NCBI GenBank assembly: GCA_947396885.1
Contig: OX377205.1
Coordinates: forward strand, 54,606,676 to 54,670,675
DNA: 64,000 nucleotides
Reading direction: 5' to 3'
Source of the DNA: Heligmosomoides polygyrus polygyrus
Taxonomy: Eukaryota; Nematoda; Chromadorea; Rhabditida; Heligmosomidae
Shown here: positions 54,831 to 64,000 of the stretch, piece by piece
Layout of the letters: each line of letters opens with the position of its first letter
How positions within the stretch are numbered: the stretch's first letter is position 1
The notes under the pieces: generated by a model
The model's input: only the letters and a program-made list of their open reading frames with translations
Databases searched by the model: none
Told to the model about the DNA's origin: nothing
Translations under genes and position numbers: made by a program

Positions 54831-56010
54831 GCTCCGTCACGCCTATCGGCGTTCCTCGCACTTGCGCGCTTCGCGCGATGTTGCAGTATCACTAAGCTAA
54901 GGAGAATCCCATCAAGTTAGCTGCTCTACTTGCAGAGCTTTCTTCCCTACCTACGAGTACAAAAGGCTCGCAGTACGGATAGTATATGGTGTGATAGTGC
55001 GATCTATTGGTTCCCCACTACTCGTCGTCCCCTATTGAAACGGTCCCCCATTATTGCTTTGGTCCCCCTCACTGATCCACCCTCAGCGGACGACCTTTTC
55101 GGCACGTCTATCTGAATCCCCAAACACACTGAGCGAAGCCTTTGGCACGTCCTTTGGGTCCCAGGCACGTCACGCGACGTATTCTGCACGTCTTCTAAAT
55201 CCCATAGAAGACGTCTGGGTATTTTCCACTATTTTCGTGCTCGGTAACTTGATCAGTATCGGTTGATGGTAATCAATACTTCAAAAACGAAATTCAGATT
55301 CGTGTTTAGCGACCTCGACTGCCTCCAGGGCTAAAGTTTTGAACCGCCTAGACGACGTCCGCAAAAAATCTATAGCTTGATCAATATCCATTGATGGCGA
55401 TCGATACTTCAAAAGCGAATTTCATATTTGTGTTTAGAGACTTCGACCACCTCACGGGCAGAAGTTCCCAGGCAGGGAGAAGACGTCTGGGTATTTTTTG
55501 CTATTTTCGTGTTTTCGTGCAGTAATTCACCCCCCCCCCCCCTATTTCCGCCGCCACTAACTAAATCCACATAAAAAATCGACAATATGGCCCAAGTGAA
55601 TTGATGGCGATCGACACTTCAAAAAGGGACTTTGCCCTCGCGTTCAGCGACCTCGACTACCCCGGGTGGGAAGTTTCGGAATGCAAGAAAGATGTCCACA
55701 AAAAATCGATAACACGGCTCAAACTGGATTGATCGCGAACGACACTTCAATAACGGGATTCAGAGTCGCGTTCACCAACCACGATACCCCAAGGACTGAA
55801 ATTTCCGATCGCCAAGACGACATCCCCAAAAGTCGATAATATCGATCGATATCGATTGGTCGACTTCAGATTCGTGTTCAGCGACCTCGATTACCGCCAG
55901 GGCTGATGTTTCAGGGCGTTGGCACAACATCCACAGAAAATCGATAATATCGATCGATATCGATTGCTCCCCTGCTGTGAACGCCTCTCGTCAATGATCA
56001 TCTAAATGCC
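54830..56010 (+). repeat. dispersed repeat X, copy X5, left part with 125-bp units
   Basis: Lead-in blocks as in X2 (CTCGCACTTGCGCGCTTCGC, CTAAGCTAAGGAGA, CATCAAGTTAGCTGCTCTAC, CTCACTGATCCACCC) precede three degenerate minisatellite units (GGCACGTCTATCTGAATCCC, TTGGCACGTC, TGCACGTCTTCTAAATCCCA; 55098-55205). From 55240 to 55975 about five tandem units of 119-128 bp follow (ACTTCAAAA or its equivalent at 55278, 55406, 55616, 55744, 55863), carrying GATCGATATCGATTG and TTCGTGTT.AGCGACCTCGA. The 210-bp step contains an extra piece with GAAGACGTCTGGGTATTTT. The satellite array begins directly after. Confidence 0.75.
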
Positions 56011-59000
56011 CAGGTACGGTCGCCGACGTGCTCGGCACGTCTACGGCTCGCCATGCACGGTCGCTGACGTGTTCGGCACGTCTACTGCTCGCCATGCACG
56101 GTCGCCGACGTGTTCGGCACGTCTACGGCTCGCCATGCACGGTCGCCGACGTGTTCGGCACGTCTACTGCTCGCCATGCGCGGTCGCCGACGTGTTCGGC
56201 ACGTCTACGGCTCGCCATGCACGGTCGCCGACGTGTTCGGCACGTCTACTGCTCGCCATGCACGGTCGCCGACGTGTTCGGCACGTCTACGGCTCGCCAT
56301 GCACGGTCGCCGACGTGTTCGGCACGTCTACGGCTCGCCATGCACGGTTGCCGACGTGTTCGGCACGTCTACGGCATCGCCAGGCATGCTTGCCGAGGTA
56401 TTCGGCACGTCTACGACTCGCCATGCACGGTCGCCGACGTGTTCGGCACGTCTACGGCTCGCCATGCACGGTCGCCGACGTGTTCGGCACGTCTACGGCT
56501 CGCCATGCACGGTCGCCGACGTGTTCGGCACGTCTACTGCTCGCCATGCACGGTCGCCGACGTGTTCGGCACGTCTACGGCTCGCCATGCACGGTCGCCG
56601 ACGTGTTCGGCACGTCTACGGCTCGCCATGCACGGTTGCCGACGTGTTCGGCACGTCTACGGCATCGCCAGGCATGCTTGCCGAGGTATTCGGCACGTCT
56701 ACGACTCGCCATGCACGGTCGCCGACGTGTTCGGCACGTCTACGGCTCGCCATGCACGGTCGCCGACGTGTTCGGCACGTCTACGGCTCGCCATGCACGG
56801 TCGCCGACGTGTTCGGCACGTCTACGGCTCGCCATGCACGGTCGCCGACGTGTTCGGCACGTCTACGGCTCGCCATGCACGGTCGCCGACGTGTTCGGCA
56901 CGTCTACGGCATCGCCAGGCATGCTTGCCGAGGTATTCGGCACGTCTACGACTCGCCATGCACGGTCGCCGACGTGTTCGGCACGTCTACTGCTCGCCAT
57001 GCACGGTCGCCGACGTGTTCGGCACGTCTACGGCTCGCCATGCACGGTCGCCGACGTGTTCGGCACGTCTACGGCATCGCCAGGCATGCTTGCCGAGCTA
57101 TTCGGCACGTCTACTACTCGCCATGCACGGTCGCCGACGTGTTCGGCACGTCTACTGCTCGCCATGCAGGGTTGCCGACGTGTTCGGCACGTCCACGGCA
57201 TCACCATGCAGGGTTGCCGACGTGTTCGACACGTCTACGGCATCGCCAGGCACGCTTGCCGACGTGTTCGGCACGTCTACGGCTCGCCATGCACGGTCGC
57301 CGACGTGTTCGGCACGTCTACGGCTCGCCATGCACGGTTGCCGACGTGTTCGGCACGTCTACGGCATCGCCAGGCATGCTTGCCGAGGTATTCGGCACGT
57401 CTACGACTCGCCATGCACGGTCGCCGACGTGTTCGGCAGTCTACGGCTCGCCATGCACGGTCGCCGACGTGTTCGGCACGTCTACGGCATCGCCAGGCAT
57501 GCTTGCCGAGGTATTCGGCACGTCTACTACTCGCCATGCACGGTCGCCGACGTGTTCGGCACGTCTACGACTCGCCATGCACGGTCGCCGACGTGTTCGG
57601 CACGTCTACGGCTCGCCATGCACGGTCGCCGACGTGTTCGGCACGTCTACGGCATCGCCAGGCATGCTTGCCGAGGTATTCGGCACGTCTACGACTCGCC
57701 ATGCACGGTCGCCGACGTGTTCGGCACGTCTACTGCTCGCCATGCACGGTCGCCGACGTGTTCGGCACGTCTACGGCTCACCATGCACGGTCGCCGACGT
57801 GTTCGGCACGTCTACGGCTCGCCATGCACGGTCGCCGACGTGTTCGGCACGTCTACGGCTCGCCATGCACGGTCGCCGACGTGTTCGGTACGTCTACGGC
57901 TCGCCATGCACGGTCGCCGACGTGTTCGGCACGTCTACGGCTCGCCATGTACGGTCGCCGACGTGTTCGGCACGTCTTCTGCTCGCCATGCACGGTCGCC
58001 GACGTGTTCGGCACGTCTACGGCTCGCCATGTACGGTCGCCGACGTGTTCGGCACGTCTACGGCTCGCCATGCACGGTCGCCGACGTGTTCGGCACGTCT
58101 ACGGCTCGCCATGCACGGTCGCCGACGTGTTCGGCACGTCTACGGCTCGCCATGCACGGTCGCCGACGTGATCGGCACGTCTACGGCTCGCCATGCACGG
58201 TTGCCGACGTGTTCGGCACGTCTACGGCATCGCCATGTACGGTCGCCGACGTGTTCGGCACGTCTACGGCATCGCCAGGCATGCTTGCCGAGGTATTCGG
58301 CACGTCTACGACTCGCCATGCACGGTCGCCGACGTGTTCGGCACGTCTACTGCTCGCCATGCACGGTCGCCGACGTGTTCGGCACGTCTACGGCATCGCC
58401 AGGCATGCTTGCCGAGGTATTCGGCACGTCTACGACTCGCCATGCACGGTCGCCGACGTGTTCGGCACGTCTACTGCTCGCCATGCACGGTCGCCGACGT
58501 GTTCGGCACGTCTACGGCTCGCCATGCACGGTCGCCGACGTGTTCGGCACGTCTACGGCTCGCCATGCACGGTTGCCGACGTGTTCGGCACGTCTACGGC
58601 ATCGCCAGGCATGCTTGCCGAGGTATTCGGCACGTCTACGACTCGCCATGCACGGTCGCCGACGTGTTCGGCACGTCTACGGCATCGCCAGGCATGCTTG
58701 CCGAGGTATTCGGCACGTCTACGACTCGCCATGCACGGTCGCCGACGTGTTCGGCACGTCTACGGCTCGCCATGCACGGTCGCCGACGTGTTCGGCACGT
58801 CTACGGCTCGCCATGTACGGTCGCCGACGTGTTCGGCACGTCTACGGCATCGCCTGGCATGCTTGCCGAGGTATTCGGCACGTCTACGGCTCGCCATGCA
58901 CGGTCGCCGACGTGTTCGGCACGTCTACGGCTCGCCATGCACGGTCGCCGACGTGTTCGGCACGTCTACGGCTCGCCATGCACGGTCGCCGACGTGTTCG

Positions 59001-62000
59001 GCACGTCTACGGCTCGCCATGCACGGTTGCCGACGTGTTCGGCACGTCTACGGCATCGCCAGGCATGCTTGCCGAGGTATTCGGCACGTCTACGGCTCGC
59101 CATGCACGGTCGCCGACGTGTTCGGCACGTCTACGGCTCGCCATGTACGGTCGCCGACGTGTTCGGCACGTCTACTGCTCGCCATGCACGGTCGCCGACG
59201 TGTTCGGCACGTCTACGGCTCGCCATGCACGGTCGCCGACGTGTTCGGCACGTCTACGGCTCGCCATGCACGGTTGCCGACGTGTTCGGCACGTCTACGG
59301 CATCGCCAGGCATGCTTGCCGAGGTATTCGGCACGTCTACGGCTCGCCATGCACGGTCGCCGACGTGTTCGGCACGTCTACGGCTCGCCATGCACGGTCG
59401 CCGACGTGTTCGGCACGTCTACGGCTCGCCATGCACGGTCGCCGACGTGTTCGGCACGTCTACGGCTCGCCATGCACGGTTGCCGACGTGTTCGGCACGT
59501 CTACGGCATCGCCAGGCATGCTTGCCGAGGTATTCGGCACGTCTACGGCTCGCCATGCACGGTCGCCGACGTGTTCGGCACGTCTACGGCTCGCCATGCA
59601 CGGTCGCCGACGTGTTCGGCACGTCTACGGCTCGCCATGTACGGTCGCCGACGTGTTCGGCACGTCTACTGCTCGCCATGCACGGTCGCCGACGTGTTCG
59701 GCACGTCTACGGCTCGCCATGCACGGTCGCCGACGTGTTCGGCACGTCTACGGCTCGCCATGCACGGTTGCCGACGTGTTCGGCACGTCTACGGCATCGC
59801 CAGGCATGCTTGCCGAGGTATTCGGCACGTCTACGGCTCGCCATGCACGGTCGCCGACGTGTTCGGCACGTCTACGGCTCGCCATGCACGGTCGCCGACG
59901 TGTTCGGCACGTCTACGGCTCGCCATGCACGGTCGCCGACGTGTTCGGCACGTCTACGGCTCGCCATGTACGGTCGCCGACGTGTTCGGCACGTCTACGG
60001 CTCGCCATGCACGGTCGCCGACGTGTTCGGCACGTCTACGGCTCGCCATGCACGGTCGCCGACGTGTTCGGCACGTCTACGGCTCGCCATGCACGGTTGC
60101 CGACGTGTTCGGCACGTCTACGGCTCGCCATGTACGGTCGCCGACGTGTTCGGCACGTCTACGGCATCGCCAGGCATGCTTGCCGAGGTATTCGGCACGT
60201 CTACGACTCGCCATGCACGGTCGCCGACGTGTTCGGCACGTCTACGGCTCGCCATGCACGGTCGCCGACGTGTTCGGCACGTCTACGGCTCGCCATGCAC
60301 GGTCGCCGACGTGTTCGGTACGTCTACGGCTCGCCATGCACGGTCGCCGACGTGTTCGGCACGTCTACGGCATCGCCAGGCATGCTTGCCGAGGTATTCG
60401 GCACGTCTACGACTCGCCATGCACGGTCGCCGACGTGTTCGGCACGTCTACTGCTCGCCATGCACGGTCGCCGACGTGTTCGGCACGTCTACGGCTCGCC
60501 ATGCACGGTCGCCGACGTGTTCGGCACGTCTACGGCTCGCCATGCACGGTCGCCGACGTGTTCGGCACGTCTACGGCTCGCCATGCACGGTCGCCGACGT
60601 GTTCGGTACGTCTACGGCTCGCCATGCACGGTCGCCGACGTGTTCGGCACGTCTACGGCTCGCCATGTACGGTCGCCGACGTGTTCGGCACGTCTACTGC
60701 TCGCCATGCACGGTCGCCGACGTGTTCGGCACGTCTACGGCATCGCCAGGCATGCTTGCCGAGGTATTCGGCACGTCTACGACTCGCCATGCACGGTCGC
60801 CGACGTGTTCGGCACGTCTACTGCTCGCCATGCACGGTCGCCGACGTGTTCGGCACGTCTACGGCTCGCCATGCACGGTCGCCGACGTGTTCGGCACGTC
60901 TACGGCTCGCCATGCACGGTCGCCGACGTGTTCGGCACGTCTACGGCTCGCCATGCACGGTCGCCGACGTGTTCGGTACGTCTACGGCTCGCCATGCACG
61001 GTCGCCGACGTGTTCGGCACGTCTACGGCTCGCCATGTACGGTCGCCGACGTGTTCGGCACGTCTACTGCTCGCCATGCACGGTCGCCGACGTGTTCGGC
61101 ACGTCTACGGCATCGCCAGGCATGCTTGCCGAGGTATTCGGCACGTCTACGACTCGCCATGCACGGTCGCCGACGTGTTCGGCACGTCTACGGCTCGCCA
61201 TGCACGGTCGCCGACGTGTTCGGCACGTCTACGGCTCGCCATGTACGGTCGCCGACGTGTTCGGCACGTCTACGGCATCGCCAGGCATGCTTGCCGAGGT
61301 ATTCGGCACGTCTACGGCTCGCCATGCACGGTCGCCGACGTGTTCGGCACGTCTACGGCTAGCCATGCACGGTCGCCGACGTGTTCGGCACGTCTACGGC
61401 TCGCCATGCACGGTTGCCGACGTGTTCGGCACGTCTACGGCTCGCCATGTACGGTCGCCGACGTGTTCGGCACGTCTACGGCATCGCCAGGCATGCTTGC
61501 CGAGGTATTCGGCACGTCTACGACTCGCCATGCACGGTCGCCGACGTGTTCGGCACGTCTACAGCTCGCCATGCACGGTCGCCGACGTGTTCGGCACGTC
61601 TACGGCTCGCCATGCACGGTCGCCGACGTGTTCGGTACGTCTACGGCTCGCCATGCACGGTCGCCGACGTGTTCGACACGTCTACGGCTCGCCATGCACG
61701 GTCGCCGACGTGTTCGGCACGTCTACGGCTCGCCATGCACGGTTGCCGACGTGTTCGGCACGTCTACGACTCGCCATGCACGGTCGCCGACGTGTTCGGC
61801 ACGTCTACGGCTCGCCATGCACGGTCGCCGACGTGTTCGGCACGTCTACGGCTCGCCATGTACGGTCGCCGACGTGTTCGGCACGTCTACGGCTCGCCAT
61901 GTACGGTCGCCGACGTGTTCGGCACGTCTACGGCATCGCCATGCACGGTCGCCGACGTGTTCGGCACGTCTACGGCTCGCCATGCACGGTCGCCGACGTG

Positions 62001-62895
62001 TTCGGCACGTCTACGGCATCGCCAGGCATGCTTGCCGAGGTATTCGGCACGTCTACGACTCGCCATGCACGGTCGCCGAGGTATTCGGCACGTCTACGAC
62101 TCGCCATGCACGGTCGCCGACGTGTTCGGCACGTCTACGGCTCGCCATGCACGGTCGCCGACGTGTTCGGCACGTCTACGGCATCGCCAGGCATGCTTGC
62201 CGAGGTATTCGGCACGTCTACGACTCGCCGTGCACGGTCGCCGACGTGTTCGGCACGTCTACTGCTCGCCATGCACGGTCGCCGACGTGTTCGGCACGTC
62301 TACGGCTCGCCATGCACGGTTGCCGACGTGTTCGGCACGTCTACGACTCGCCATGCACGGTCGCCGACGTGTTCGGCACGTCTACGACTCGCCATGCACG
62401 GTCGCCGACGTGTTCGGCACGTCTACGGCTCGCCATGCACGGTCGCCGACGTGTTCGGCACGTCTACGGCATCGCCAGGCATGCTTGCCGAGGTATTCGG
62501 CACGTCTACGACTCGCCATGCACGGTCGCCGACGTGTTCGGCACGTCTACTGCTCGCCATGCACGGTCGCCGACGTGTTCGGCACGTCTACGGCTCACCA
62601 TGCACGGTCGCCGACGTGTTCGGCACGTCTACGGCTCGCCATGCACGGTCGCCGACGTGTTCGGCACGTCTACGGCTCGCCATGCACGGTCGCCGACGTG
62701 TTCGGTACGTCTACGGCTCGCCATGCACGGTCGCCGACGTGTTCGGCACGTCTACGGCTCGCCATGTACGGTCGCCGACGTGTTCGGCACGTCTTCTGCT
62801 CGCCATGCACGGTCGCCGACGTGTTCGGCACGTCTAAGGCATCGCCAGGCATGCTTGCCGACGTGTTCGGTGCATCTACGGCATCGCCAGGCACA
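56011..62895 (+). repeat. 41/42-bp satellite array, about 165 units, 6.9 kb
   Basis: Most units are 41 bp, with landmarks GGCACGTCTACGGCTCGCC and ATGCACGGTCGCCGACGTG; sub-variants have ACTGCTCGCC, ACGACTCGCC, ATGTACGG or TTCGGTACG. Roughly 26 units are a 42-bp variant (CATCGCCAGGCATGCTTGCC, then GAGGTATTC). The consensus is 28/41 G+C with eight CpG per unit, in sharp contrast to its surroundings. Variants are interspersed, giving higher-order blocks; one 370-bp block (eight 41-mers plus one 42-mer) at 60371-60740 is repeated without visible difference at 60741-61110. Forward frames of 517 to 2269 codons (for example 56028-62837) arise because the unit has no forward stop and 41 is not divisible by 3; they are not genes. 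The reverse unit contains TAG once, which closes reverse frames. Confidence 0.97.
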
Positions 62896-62997
62896 AAGGC
62901 GTCTGGGAATTTTCTGCTATTTTCGCGCCCCTGATGTTTCCGCCCCTATTTTTTGACGTGCTCCATGGCTAATCGCTTAGCCCGTTATTATAGAGTA
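62896..62997 (+). repeat. repeat X, copy X5, right part
   Basis: Immediately after the last satellite unit comes AAGGCGTCTGGGAATTTTCT, CTATTTTCGCGCCCCTGATG and CCCCTATTTTTTGACGTGC, the same sequence that follows the few-unit minisatellite in copy X2 (30200-30280). The array is therefore inside a copy of X. Confidence 0.75.
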
Positions 62998-63007
62998 TGA
63001 CAGACCT

Positions 63008-63164
63008 GGGGGTCGAGCGTTCTATCCCCTCGTCCCCCTGGCCCGCCCACCCCCCAACCCCCTGGGCTTGCTCGAGAGTCTAGTGGCTGCCTTGCGAGAT
63101 AGTGGAGATGCAGACAATTGCCACGCCTCTGTTTAAAGGGCGGGGGATAGAACGCCACTCCGCC
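63008..63164. mobile_element. short MITE with 10-bp target duplication (Mutator-like?)
   Basis: A 157-bp insert with inverted GCGTTCTATCCCC / GGGGATAGAACGC near its ends (outer 9 bases only partly paired), flanked by identical TGACAGACCT at 62998-63007 and 63165-63174. A 10-bp duplication suggests a MULE-type or other element making 9-10-bp duplications; no protein. Confidence 0.65.
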
Positions 63165-63174
63165 TGACAGACCT

Positions 63175-63359
63175 TGACCTCGTAGACTCGCCTGTAATTT
63201 CCTCGAGGTGTGACCGCGGAACGCTTCTCAACAAGTCCACAATGTGCTGTTGGCCCGAGAATTCTGCATGAAATGGTAGAGGTCAGTTGGAGGCCGTGGG
63301 TTCCCTCTTCACTATGCTTTCAAGAAATTGCCAGAACTTCTTCAACCAACACCGGATGA
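63175..63359. other. unassigned
   Basis: Nothing recognised. Confidence 0.4.
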
Positions 63360-63462
63360 AGGTGTACAATACCGCTCCTGTCTTTTGGTTTTTGGGCGGA
63401 ATAGACGGAAAAAACCGCCGTTTCCGCCGCTTTTCCATAACTCCCTTCAAAGTGCTTCGATC
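63360..63462 (-). repeat. dispersed repeat, inverted partner of 225-330
   Basis: On the minus strand: GTTATGGAAAAGCGGCGGAA, GGCGGTTTTTTCC, TTCCGCCCAAAAACCAAAAG and GCGGTATTGTACAC follow the order at 225-330. Confidence 0.7.
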
Positions 63463-64000
63463 AGAAAATAAACGCAACCATCCGAATCCACGCTGGATGA
63501 CCTATCCAACGATGTAGATAGCATACAGCGTTTCTTAAAAAAGTTGATTCGGTGACCTACACGGCGGCGGCCTCCCTTCGTCGCTCGAGATAATTGCTCC
63601 CACAGGGAATCTCTCCCTGGCTGGTCGGAGTAAGCACTTTCTGAGCAAATTTCTCGTCTTGCGCTTGTGGTACGCTCTGCATAGTACACTTTTCCGTAGC
63701 TAATAAAAAATTGCGATGATTTTGATCTACTTTTTTCTAAAATTTTCCTCATCTAATCCTCCAGATTTTTGGAAATTGCCCGATTTCATGGGCTGCCTCT
63801 TGGTCTCGGTTTCGTCCACGAAAACTGAAAATTCAATATTCAACTGAACTATAGATAATTCGCAATGTAGCCTAGGGAAAGCGATCACAGTAAAGTAGTT
63901 CGAAAACTATCGGCTGCTAAAGCCGCCTACCGGGTCAATTGTTGATAGAAAATGGGATTTTTGCCAAACCAAGTAGACGATAGAAGCCTGGATTTTAGGA
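63463..64000. other. unassigned window end
   Basis: Short frames only; no repeat or gene recognised. Confidence 0.4.

Noticed and set aside
56011..62895. CRISPR array
   Set aside because: Units are contiguous without unique spacers, the genome is eukaryotic and no cas gene is present.
56006..62956. Very long forward ORFs (517-2269 codons) as a giant repeat protein
   Set aside because: They occur in all three phases over the same DNA, repeat the same 41-residue cycle and are explained by a 41-bp unit with no forward stop.

Overview
This 64-kb window is eukaryotic intergenic or heterochromatin-like DNA built almost entirely of transposable elements, tandem repeats and their decayed remains. 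No intact host gene with a convincing exon structure was found on either strand. The repertoire (RTE-type and CR1-like LINEs, Penelope-like elements with GIY-YIG endonucleases, mariner, Tc1-like, pogo-like, hAT-like and Harbinger-like DNA elements, and a tRNA-derived SINE) excludes a bacterial source. From general resemblance of the RTE and mariner proteins I infer a nematode, probably a clade V (strongylid or hookworm-like) parasite. That assignment is an inference, not a search result.

Layout. 0-5 kb: pogo-like MITE, LINE fragment, two Penelope-type termini and a SINE. 5.1-7.3 kb: hAT-like non-autonomous element with an almost perfect 8-bp target duplication. 8.4-9.7 kb: Tc1-like transposon with TIRs and a decayed transposase. 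9.9-12.3 kb: a dispersed repeat (called X here) split by an internally deleted mariner, itself split by a 1-kb palindromic MITE. 12.9-14.3 kb: second hAT-like element. 14.5-18.1 kb: minus-strand LINE split by a mariner fragment. 19.2-23.0 kb: LTR-retrotransposon gag split by an RTE. 25.6-29.3 kb: second RTE, cut by a CR1-like LINE. 29.3-35.4 kb: repeat X hosting a SINE and a nearly full-length CR1-like LINE (31.1-35.15 kb). 35.4-39.7 kb: a Penelope-like element split inside its GIY-YIG domain by a 3.4-kb hAT-like element that itself hosts another Penelope fragment and a SINE. 39.7-41.8 kb: inverted X copy and an RTE tail. 42.5-53.3 kb: SINE, palindromes, tRNA-like sequences, duplications and an assembly gap of 200 N. 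53.3-54.6 kb: pogo-like element. 54.8-63.0 kb: a third long X copy whose internal 41-bp minisatellite has expanded into a 6.9-kb, CpG-rich array of about 165 units.

The elements form a stratigraphy: target-site duplications and interrupted reading frames give the order of insertion at many loci. The most interesting system is repeat X and its satellite. The same degenerate 41-bp unit sits as a few copies inside X at 10.4, 30.1, 35.2, 40.5 and 55.1 kb, and as the homogenised array at 56.0-62.9 kb, which looks like a satellite caught emerging from a mobile or dispersed repeat. The array is open in all three forward frames only because its unit has no forward stop codon and its period is not a multiple of three; the very long ORFs there should not be annotated as genes.
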